DNA of 11,166 nt from Brachionus koreanus. Lineage: Eukaryota > Rotifera > Eurotatoria > Ploima > Brachionidae. The notes under the pieces were generated by a model. That model searched no databases. It worked only from the letters and a program-made list of their open reading frames with translations, and was not told the DNA's origin. Location of the stretch: positions 244,803-255,968 of the forward strand of contig PJRA01000160.1 in assembly GCA_016987375.1 (NCBI GenBank), in the 5' to 3' direction. Numbering within the stretch: position 1 is the first letter of the stretch; every line of letters starts with the position of its first letter. Made by a program: the position numbers and the translations under genes. This document shows positions 1-7,051 of this stretch, one piece after another.

Positions 1-132
1 TAACAGGACTTCGTTTGTTGCTAAAGGTTTTTTTTACTTCCTCAACAGTTTCCTCGTTGAATTTTGGTATTTCAAGTGCCTGTTTTTCATAAACTAAACT
101 TTTAAATTTAATCTTATCAATATCAATTTTGA
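1..132 (-). CDS. Partial exon of an unidentified minus-strand gene, running off the left edge
   Basis: Read on the minus strand from 132 down to 1 there is an open, charged reading frame of about 43 codons. It contains the stretches SLVYEKQALEIPKF and EETVEEVKKTFSNK, continuing out of the window. It is preceded by a good acceptor (a short T-rich tract, a ttctaaaa branch-like site and ttttag ending at 133), which would start the exon at 132 in phase 1. Codon use and the Lys/Glu-rich, low-repeat composition look like real protein, unlike the surrounding AT-rich DNA. I do not recognise the family. No start codon is visible, so this would be an internal or last exon, and the upstream exon was not found. 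It may instead belong to the mobile-element debris just to its right, because it lies on the same strand as the integrase relic. Confidence 0.45.
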
Positions 133-264
133 CTAAAATTTTAGAAAAATTTTACTATTTATAATTTTTGTTTTTAATCATGATTGAATGAATTTTGAAA
201 TTTTAACTATGCTTCAAATTTAGGCTTACTTTAATACAATCATTAATTATTTGGATTTTTATTT

Positions 265-396
265 TATGTGACCAATTAAAGAATTAAGTGACCAAGAAAA
301 TAAAAATGTGACCAAATCCAGGTCACATATTACCCCTTAGAAAACTAGGTGACCACCACTGGTCACATATTATAGGTGAGGGGTCTTGGTCACATA
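265..396. repeat. Cluster of GTGACC/GGTCAC motifs bounded by an 11-bp inverted repeat
   Basis: Seven copies of the hexamer GTGACC or its complement GGTCAC lie within 132 bp: forward copies near 268, 288, 308 and 349, reverse copies at 321, 361 and 388. TATGTGACCAA (265-275) and TTGGTCACATA (386-396) form a perfect 11-bp outer inverted repeat. ATGTGACC (306-313) and GGTCACAT (321-328) form an inner 8-bp one. The 12-mer GGTCACATATTA is duplicated at 321 and 361. This could be a small MITE-like element, or a cluster of nuclear-receptor half-sites (AGGTCA occurs at 320-325). No target-site duplication is evident. Confidence 0.6.
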
Positions 397-610
397 ACAC
401 AATAGACCCTCAATCTGATTTCGGAATTTACGTCCATTTTTGGACTGGAGAATGTACGGAATACCGATTATTGAAAAAAATTCAAATACAGCACCTACAA
501 CTTCAACTGAAGACTTGAATTTTTTTAGACAATAAAGGTTTAACAACAACATCAGTTGTTTTGTTACGTTTGTTTAGAAAAGCTAATTTACAGGTCAATT
601 AATTAATTCA
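370..610 (-). mobile_element. Decayed integrase-core fragment of an LTR-type retroelement
   Basis: The minus-strand frame 552-370 contains FSIIGIPYILQSKNGRKF. This matches the second part of the DDE integrase core found in Ty3/gypsy-like elements, where the usual signature is I-L-x-S-D-N-G-x-x-F. Here the catalytic Asp position is Lys (SKNG instead of SDNG), so the fragment cannot be active. Just upstream, in another frame (about 605-525), LAFLNKRNKTTDVVVK resembles the preceding strand and helix of the same fold, implying at least one frameshift. No protease, reverse transcriptase, LTR or primer-binding site accompanies it. A domesticated integrase gene is less likely because the frame is broken and the key residue is lost. 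Confidence 0.55.
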
Positions 611-739
611 TTTTGTATTTTTGCACTATCAAAAAATTGATTCATTAGGCATAATCGTAGAGAGTTTAAATTATTATTTTCAATTAGTCTTTACAAATAA
701 TGATTACAACCTTTAATAAAGTAAATTTTATGAAAAAGT

Positions 740-1510
740 ATGGCAGATGTCACACCCTTTACTGGGAAAGGAAGCAGATTTAATGCGATTAATTACCGTC
801 TAGTTTCTTAAAAAAATTGTGTGCAAAATTCTTGAGAGTTTACTTAAAGATCATATGATTGGCTACCTTTTCAAGCACAATCTATTGTCTGATTCACCAC
901 ATGGTTTCCTGGCAAAAAGGTCGTGTTCAACAAATCTATTTGAATCATAAGTTTTTATCACGGCAGCTCTCAACACAGGCTCTTCAATTGACGTTATATA
1001 CACTGATATTTCGAAAGCTTCTGATAGGGTATCACACAGACTGTTATTATATAAAAGCAAAGCTTATGGTTTTGGAAATTTGTTTAACTTAAGGAAGCAA
1101 AGAATCAATCTAAGTCCGTCGATGTCTAACTGGTTGGATGTAATCAGCCGAGTACCACAAGACTCAGTATTGGGACCTCTTTTATCTTTAATATTTATAT
1201 TTGATCTTTCAACTACCATGATAAATAAATGTGAAATTCAAAGTTGTATCTATAATTAAAAGCGCCAAAGACAATTTATCACTTCAAAGAGATATAGACT
1301 ATGTTTAAATTTGAGAATGGTTTAAATTTTTCTCGTAATCGGTCGCACAATTTCAGATGGCATAATAAATGCAATGTGAGAGTAGAAGTGAAAAATTGCA
1401 TGCAACGATATCATTTCTCAACAAACCAAGTAGTTAATTTTTGCAACAGTTTACCTCGGCACATTGTTAATTCTGTATCAATAAAAAATTTTAAAAATAA
1501 CCAGGACTAA
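740..1510 (+). mobile_element. Degenerate non-LTR retrotransposon (CR1/jockey-type LINE), reverse-transcriptase and C-terminal remnants
   Basis: The plus strand carries successive blocks of a LINE ORF2. At 740-808 is MADVTPFTGKGSRF...INYRLVS, the N-terminal RT block usually read as P-I-F-K-K-G-S plus N-Y-R-P-V-S-L. After a frameshift, 810-947 gives KILESLLKDHMIGYL and DSPHGFLAKRSCSTN. After an in-frame TAA (948-950), 951-1256 gives IDVIYTDISKASDRVSH (first catalytic Asp block, normally D-F-S-K-A-F-D) and VPQDSVLGPLL. The FADD catalytic box is missing. Following 1261-1305 (KSAKDNLSLQRDID, another frame), 1301-1510 gives the typical C-terminal tail, with VVNFCNSLP and VSIKNFKN. Stops, frameshifts and deletion of the thumb region make it dead. 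A 9-A run at 1715-1723 could be the element's 3' tail. Confidence 0.85.
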
Positions 1511-2217
1511 CCCAAAGGTTCGCAGTATCTATTTACTACTTAGTACTACTACTTATTTTGATTTTGTTTGTTGTGTTCGAAAATTTATTTGCAATAAGTT
1601 ATTTCTTCAATTGGAATCTTTGTATGAGATTAATTGTCAACAGAACATGGATCACACATCTTCACACTTTATTGTTTCTAAAACTTTTCGACTTCTTTTA
1701 CTTGTTCCTTAGATAAAAAAAAATAATCATTAGAATGTTAACTATATCAAAGAAATTATTTTGAAACAGACTGAATAATTTTTAAGAGGTATTATAATTA
1801 TTATATAGATGAATGCTCCGACCATCTCATTAAATGAATTTGACGTATATAAACCCTAGAATTTTTTTCTTTCTCTATCCAATAGACAAAATGTAATACT
1901 GTAATAATAATAATCCAACTTATTTGATTTAGTTAAGCTACCAAAACTTTATCTAATTAATCATTAAATAGAATAAATAAATAATAATAATTTATTAATT
2001 TGTTGATAGTTTCAAATTTTGATGATCAAATTTTTCTATTATTTTACTGATGAATTTTAATATTGATTTTTTTTTGTTTAAATTGGTTAAAAGAAAAACA
2101 AAAATAATTTTAATATTTATTAATCTTTTAAAAATGACAATCGGTTTAATTAATCACATTTTTAATAATATTTTAAAAAATTAAAAAAAAAACAACTAAA
2201 TATGAAAGAATTTTTAT
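1511..2217. other. AT-rich gap between the LINE relic and the 3' end of the bHLH gene
   Basis: No gene is supported here. The first 200 bp may be the LINE 3' UTR, ending at the A-run at 1715-1723. The remainder is more than 80% A+T by eye and contains several TTTATT motifs, which are AATAAA on the minus strand (for example 2116-2121 and 2213-2218). The last one overlaps the stop codon of the bHLH gene and, with the upstream copies, is a candidate polyadenylation signal. Confidence 0.4.
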
Positions 2218-2999
2218 TTAAAAGTGAGCTTGGTTATAAAACGTTTCTGATATGTACTTCTTTTTAGGATGATTTGTCACTATAGAATTCTTGTTGCTCT
2301 TTGGCTTTGAATTACTGCTTTTAAAAGTTGGAGGTGACAACGATGAATTGGAAATGAATGAACTCGAGCTCAAACTTGAATTTTCCGATTTATGCTCTGT
2401 TTCAGAAACATTGGGAAATGTTCGCCTATCTCCCAAACAAAATGTACACACAGTTATACTTGAAGACTTATCTACCAATCTTTTAAAAAAATATATTAAT
2501 AAAAAATTTAAAAAAAAAATCTCTTTTTTCTTTACTTTTGTTTATAATAGCAAGGATTTTCAGCATATTCATCGGGCATTATCAAAACTGAATGCAAATG
2601 ATTTATGTAGCTTCCAGCAAGGCGAAGTGTTTCAATTTTGGACAATTTACGGTCAATTGGCTCAGTTGGAATCAAACTTCTTAGTTGTGAGAATGCTGAA
2701 TTGACCGAGTGAGTTCGGTCCCTTTCTCGCTGATTTGCCACTTGGCGCTGTTTGGGAGAAAACTTGCGTGGCTTCGATTTTAAACTCGAACTAGACGAAT
2801 TGGAGCTTGTTGAATTGTTGGACCCAGGGCTGATCTCAAACGAACTCTTTGCTCTTTTCGAGCTGCTTTTAATTTGTTGCAAAAAATTACTGCTCTGACT
2901 TGTCATCTCGTATTGTGCGTAGTATTGGTGTCCATAGGTTACTTGATTGTATGCCTGTCCGTACTCGCTCGAACTGAGCCATTGGGAGTTTTCAAACAT
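2218..2999 (-). CDS. Scx/Tcf15: Scleraxis/paraxis (Scx/Tcf15)-family bHLH transcription factor, two exons
   Basis: Exon 1 is 2999-2536 and exon 2 is 2479-2218, giving 241 residues. The bHLH spans about residues 85-138: basic region [17 protein letters not shown], loop [11 protein letters not shown], helix 2 [14 protein letters not shown]. The ERDRTHSVN and [18 protein letters not shown] combination is diagnostic of scleraxis/paraxis rather than Twist, Hand or MyoD. Exon 2 supplies CTFCL (residues 166-170), a short C-terminal motif also found in vertebrate Scx and TCF15, which independently confirms the splice. The flanks are Ser-rich (residues 56-72 and much of the tail), and the N-terminus is Tyr/Gln-rich. 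The family heterodimerises with E-proteins on E-boxes in the nucleus; in vertebrates it controls tendon and somite mesoderm. The ATG at 2999 is the first in frame after a stop at 3038-3036. The tail is longer than in vertebrates. Vertebrates have two paralogues, so a single pre-duplication orthologue is assumed. Confidence 0.9.
2480..2535 (-). other. 56-nt intron of the bHLH gene
   Basis: On the minus strand the donor is CAAAA|GTAAAG (GT at 2535-2534) and the acceptor is a long T-rich tract ending TTTTTTTAAAAG (AG at 2481-2480). Exon 1 ends with two bases of a codon and exon 2 gives one, so the split codon becomes AA|A (Lys) and the frame continues into the conserved CTFCL tail. Without splicing the frame stops at 2532, seventeen codons after the end of the bHLH. 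Confidence 0.85.
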
Positions 3000-3164
3000 T
3001 TCAAAATATTTTAAAATGAAATCGAATTGATTTGGCTAGAGTTGATTTTTTTGAAAGGCAATTAAATTTCGGTATCTATTATGATAGATTTTGAATGATA
3101 ATCACTCACTGGTTAAAAGAAAGACACGAGTTTATTGAAATTTAAGTTTTTTATTGCTCAAGTA

Positions 3165-3235
3165 AAATGAGTGGGTGGCAGCAAGCGAATTTATCTTTGA
3201 CCAAAAATCGTAATTCGATCAAGATAAAGTAATGC
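3165..3235. promoter_or_regulatory. Candidate cis-regulatory patch with inverted GATA-like sites upstream of the bHLH gene
   Basis: TTATCTTTGA (3191-3200) and TCAAGATAA (3219-3227) are near-inverted copies around an 18-bp spacer. Each contains a WGATAA-type GATA core. The left arm also holds TCAAAG on the minus strand, a TCF/LEF-like core. The patch lies about 190 bp upstream of the start codon and is less AT-rich than its surroundings. Short motifs like these are common by chance, so this is only a candidate. Confidence 0.2.
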
Positions 3236-4250
3236 TAATTAAATTTGCATTTAAGGAAACAAGAGTTGAAAATTTATTCAAATAGCGAAATAATATACCG
3301 GCTTAAAAACAATCTATTCTATCCAGTAAGATAATCTAATAGAACTAAATGTTGTTATTTAAATTCGTTTTGGGTTGATTTTCTAATTTTTGAATGGATT
3401 GAATATTTCTAATTAATTTAAACCAAGATAGTTTGGTAAGAGTGAAGCTAAAGCGCTTGTTTAAGAGCATTGTTTATTCAAAGAGAGATCAATTAATAGA
3501 ATTTTAACCAAAGATACTCAATAAGATAAAACAAAATTTGCAAATGTGTTTTTTTAGTTAGGATTTTTAATTAAAATTTCAAATTGTTCAATTAAAGCTT
3601 ATTTATTTTTGTTTTCAAATAGCTTTTTCGGGAAGTTATGTTATGACATGTAACTTTATACTTTTTTTTTTCAAGTTAAGTAAAGCACGGTCTAGTCAGA
3701 ATTCTTGGCATTACTAATTCAAGCAAATATAGTGGAATTGTGCACTCATTCGAATCAAATGGCCGATTCGTTCGGCTACTCTTTCAAATTTAAATTAATC
3801 CAAATTGATTTTTCTTATCAATAAAAAAATCAGAAATTTAGAATATTTTTTTTCAATTAACTTTAATTTGGTTTTCTACTTATTCACAAATAATATTTTT
3901 AATTAATAAAATTTATATAAAAAAATATTCATTTTTTTTCTGTAGGACAACAAGATCATTTTAGATTTAAAAAAAATGAATTAAATCAAAAGTATTAACA
4001 GCTGCAATTTTTATTTTGTATGGAAATAGTTTCATTCAAAAGAATTGGCCAAATTTGGTTAAATGAATTCAGACGAGTCATGTTGACTAAATATGAAGCT
4101 TGAATAAGAAGTATTTTTGAAAAAAATTTTTTCTTTTGAACATTTTTTATAAGAATGATGAAGGTTTTATATATTTCTCTAAAAAAAGCTTTCACTCAGT
4201 AAAATTACATTAGTTTTTCTTAAATATTTTGATAAAAAAAAAACGAAAAA

Positions 4251-4272
4251 TTCTAGGTGCGTCTAGTGTTAA
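4251..4272. mobile_element. Candidate right end of a piggyBac-like (TTAA) element
   Basis: The sequence ends GCGTCTAGTGTTAA, which reads on the other strand as TTAA followed by CACTAGACGCACC. A CACTAG-type terminus abutting TTAA is characteristic of piggyBac-superfamily ends. It shares 11 bp with the end at 10400-10410. A possible left end is TTAACAGCTG at 3994, which would make a MITE of about 280 bp, but the terminal match there is weak. Confidence 0.35.
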
Positions 4273-5091
4273 AAGGAACATAAAGATACTGAGCTAAAAA
4301 AATGATTCAGAATAATAAGAGATGATTGATAACAGTTATAATCTTAAATAATAATTACTTACTTCTTCAGAAAAGCAAGTTCAGTCATCAAAGGGTTTTT
4401 CTATTCGAAAATATTTTAGTCCAAAAAAGTGATTCAAATAAAAGAAATTTATCCATTTATTTAAAAATTCAAATAATAACTTAAAAAATAGCTCTAATTA
4501 AGGAGATTTTTTGACAGAAATAGTAGTAAGTTTATTCCATTTTTGCTTACTTCTTTTTGAAGAAATACGGTATAAAATCATTAAATTATCCTATTTCATA
4601 AAATTGAAGTAACTACAACTAGAAGAAACTTGCTAGTATTTGAGACAAAAATTTCCCTATAATTGAATTGTTCTTCTCAATAAAATTGATCATGTTCAAA
4701 AGATAATTCATGACTACTTTAAAATGATGTGATTAATAAAGTAAAATTTTTGAAAAAAAAATTAAATTTTATCATTTAATTTATGACCTATGATTCTTTA
4801 AATATAAATATGCTATCTAAATAAATTTTTAATATTAATAAGGTTATAAAATGATATAACGATTATTTACATAGCGTAACAAACATAATCAATTTTTTTA
4901 TTATCTTATTAAATAATATGCGAAAGTAATATTGGGCTTTTACATAAAAAGTTTTAAAGTATAAAATTCAATTCTGTGTGATTATTTTACCAATACACAA
5001 AGAAGTGATTAGTTTATTAAGAAATCATTTTTTCCTCATTTACTCTGCTTTTTGACATTAATTCAAAACAATATATCCCAGTTCAATTTTC

Positions 5092-5306
5092 TGGCATATT
5101 TGGGCAAAGAAAAATTTTCGATTAAATTTCATTTTTCAAAATTGCTCAAAATATTTTAAATCCTTTTTTAGCAGTTCAAAAATAAAGCTTTGAAATTTTA
5201 CAAATATTTCAAAATGTGCGATGAAATTTAATTGCGCATTTAAAATATTTTGAGCAATTTTGAAAAATGAAATTCGATCAAAATTTTACTTTGCACATAA
5301 TTGGCT
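5092..5306. repeat. Fold-back (MITE-like) element with a perfect 37-bp inverted repeat
   Basis: Positions 5125-5161 are the exact reverse complement of 5238-5274 (37 of 37). The similarity continues outward with a few mismatches to about 5095 and 5305 (GGGCAAAG against GTGCAAAG near the outer ends). The 76-bp loop holds a second inverted repeat, TTTGAAAT/ATTTCAAA, and ATGAAATTTAAT (5221-5232), which repeats the complement of 5121-5132. Such long arms without coding capacity fit a non-autonomous fold-back transposon. No flanking target duplication could be assigned. Confidence 0.7.
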
Positions 5307-5887
5307 CTACCATTTTCATTTTTTTAGGTAAAAAACAAGACATTTTAAAATTTTTTTATATAATTTTTTGACAATGTGATTATAAGTTTATTTATCGTAA
5401 ACGCTTTTTTTTTAGATTCCATATTAACCAATTTTATTTACGAATAGAAATTATTCTTGGTGAAAAGAAAAATATAAAATAATAATTTCAATTTAAGCCA
5501 ATAAAATTATAAATAAAAATATATTAAGTTTTCATATTGTGATTGGCTAAAGATAAATTAACTAGCTTTTATTTGTAAAGCCATCAACAGTTTAATGCTT
5601 ACAAACCGTTAGAGAAAGCGTAAAGTTATGATTTGCTTTTTCACTAACTTGAATGAACAAAAACTTTTATGAAAGTCAAAGTCATCAAGTTTGCAGATGA
5701 TTAACAATGAGTTTTAAGCAAATATATCTTGTTGTAAATATGTATTTTCAAAGACACAAATAAAAACTGTAATTTTTTACTTAGAAATTTTAACTTAATG
5801 TTCAATATTATACAGTAGTTTTATTTGTGTTGAAATAAAAAACGAACGCTTTATTTTTCAATTAAAATACATTCAATAATACAAGAA
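5307..5887. other. AT-rich gap with one possible LINE scrap
   Basis: No gene is supported. Around 5627-5720 on the plus strand, CFFTNLNEQ in one frame is followed, after a frameshift, by KVKVIKFADD at about 5675-5704. This order resembles the F-x-N-D-L and F-A-D-D blocks of a LINE reverse transcriptase. The match is short and could be chance. The rest is low-complexity A+T. Confidence 0.25.
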
Positions 5888-5909
5888 GCGGTTCCCGACC
5901 CTTTCCGAC
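5888..5909 (+). mobile_element. Possible hAT-type terminal sequence
   Basis: GCGGTTCCCGACCCTTTCCG is an abrupt GC-rich island in AT-rich DNA. It resembles the common hAT/MITE terminus of the form C-A-G-n-G-G-T-T-C-C-C-A-A-C-C-T-T-T. No partner end in inverse orientation was seen in the window, so it would be a solo relic. A tRNA-like B-box is an alternative, but there is no A-box at the proper distance. Confidence 0.25.
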
Positions 5910-5999
5910 TAATCCAAAAAAAAAACAGAAAAAAAAAGTTTTTAAATTTTTTTATTAAATATATAATTTCTATTGATAAATTAATAGTAAATAAATTGT

Positions 6000-6926
6000 T
6001 TATTTTTTTTTTTTGTTCCTTTCATTTTTTCTTGCATTGACTGCATAAGTCCACATTGTTTTCCAATCATGAATGCGTTTCAACATACATTCATCCTCGA
6101 AATTTTCTAAACCCAAAATTATTATAAAATATTTTAATTATCTAGATTGGTATTTCCATATCCGATTGAGAGATAATTTTTAAAATATCTCTTAGATTCA
6201 GTTTCCTATAAAATACAATAAAATAAAAGATATTTTTTAGAAAAATATTTTTATTATCAAATTACTGAGTTTTTCGGTGCTTCATTTCTATCAACTTCGG
6301 CCGAGCTTCTGGCTACCGCCTCATCCGTGATTGGAATTGGGCCCTTTTCCAACTTTTTGACAATTGTTTCATGATGGGTAAGCTTTATATTAGTTTTGAC
6401 AAGTTGTTTGAATTTTTAAAACTTTCTCTTTCTTTTTGTTGTATTTTGATTAATTGGCGTTTCATTTATTGACGATACAACTCGGCATATTTGTTTAGAA
6501 GGCTGCGAAGCTGTCATTTCTAATTGCGTTCTTGCTGTGGTTCGGGTTGTTCTTTTAATGAATTGTCCAACGATGTTGTCTTGTCTAGCTGGTTAAAGAT
6601 AACTCCTGGTACTGATTTAAAAATCGTTTTTGACGTTAAATCAGCCAAAAGCTTGAATTTCTTTCGGCCAAGCATTAAATTAAAAGTTACAGTTTGGCCA
6701 ATCTCAAACTAAAAACTCTTATTAGAATTTTTAACACAATAATTGAAAAAATTACTTCTTCAAATTTTTCAAAATCTTGAATGTCAGACAAAAGAACATG
6801 TCAAAGTGTTCCTTGGTATTGATTAATTGATTTGGGTGCCTGTTTTATATTTAATTGTATTCGAAAAATTTCAATCTCAACACATTCTTTGTTAGAGAGC
6901 TTTCTAGGTGCTATTTTTACGATTGC
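6000..6926 (-). pseudogene. Decayed multi-exon protein gene with a possible cold-shock-type domain
   Basis: Three minus-strand exons can be read. Exon A (6926-6756) includes APRKLSNKECVEIEIF and SINQYQGTL, then an in-frame TGA at 6803-6801, then LLSDIQDFEKFEE. A 47-nt GTAATT...TTTTTAG intron (6755-6709), phase 0, leads to exon B (6708-6266), with FEIGQTVTFNLMLGRKKF and LLADLTSKT. Exon B shifts frame in an A-run near 6553-6549 (the original frame ends TAG at 6522-6520). The new frame reads through QPSKQICRVV and KRKRKF, a TAA at 6418-6416, then KKLEKGPIPITDEAVARSS. A 60-nt phase-0 intron (6265-6206) precedes exon C, which contains SIGYGNTNL, one more frameshift, then NFEDECMLKRIHDWKTMW and a Lys-rich end (stop 6002-6000). 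The YQG...SD...GQTVTFNL pattern recalls cold-shock domains such as those of UNR/CSDE1, but weakly. Intact splice sites argue against a retrocopy; assembly errors are an alternative to decay. Confidence 0.55.
6709..6755 (-). other. 47-nt intron of the decayed minus-strand gene
   Basis: The donor GAA|GTAATT (GT at 6755-6754) and the acceptor GTTTTTAG (AG at 6710-6709) join two codon-phase-0 exons, reading FEE then FEIGQTVTF. Size and signals match the other short introns of the window, which supports a genuine spliced gene as the ancestor. Confidence 0.6.
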
Positions 6927-7051
6927 TTATTTTTATTACTTAATTGATTTTAATCTAAAATTAATAAAAAAAATTTTTTTTAGATAAAATGAATTATTTT
7001 GCTGACAAAAAAAAGAGGTAAATAAAATAGCCGATAGGTTAATTACGAAAG

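Larger units (their letters stand above)
3000..5091. other. Gene-poor AT-rich region upstream of the bHLH gene
   Basis: No convincing exon was found on either strand. An open frame at 3995-4195 (minus) is Lys/Ile/Phe-rich, matches no family I know and is probably chance. Items of note are the less AT-rich patch at 3165-3235, a short inverted repeat CGAATC/GATTCG at 3751-3756 and 3765-3770, an E-box-like CAGCTG at 3999-4004, and the TTAA-flanked end at 4251-4272. Regulatory DNA for the bHLH gene is likely to lie here, but the sequence alone does not define it. Confidence 0.4.

Noticed and set aside
2291..2704. Plus-strand open frame of 137 codons
   Set aside because: It runs antisense across both exons and the intron of the bHLH gene. 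Its openness is a by-product of Ser-rich codons on the other strand.
3995..4195. Minus-strand open frame of 66 codons
   Set aside because: Its composition is Lys/Ile/Phe/Asn-driven as expected of random AT-rich DNA, with no homology recognised. It may lie inside a MITE.
5888..5915. tRNA or SINE B-box
   Set aside because: GGTTCCCGACCC lacks the GGTTCGANTCC core and has no A-box upstream at tRNA spacing.
6524..6712. Plus-strand open frame of 62 codons
   Set aside because: It is the complement of exon B of the decayed minus-strand gene, whose reading has a phase-matched intron and domain-like sequence.
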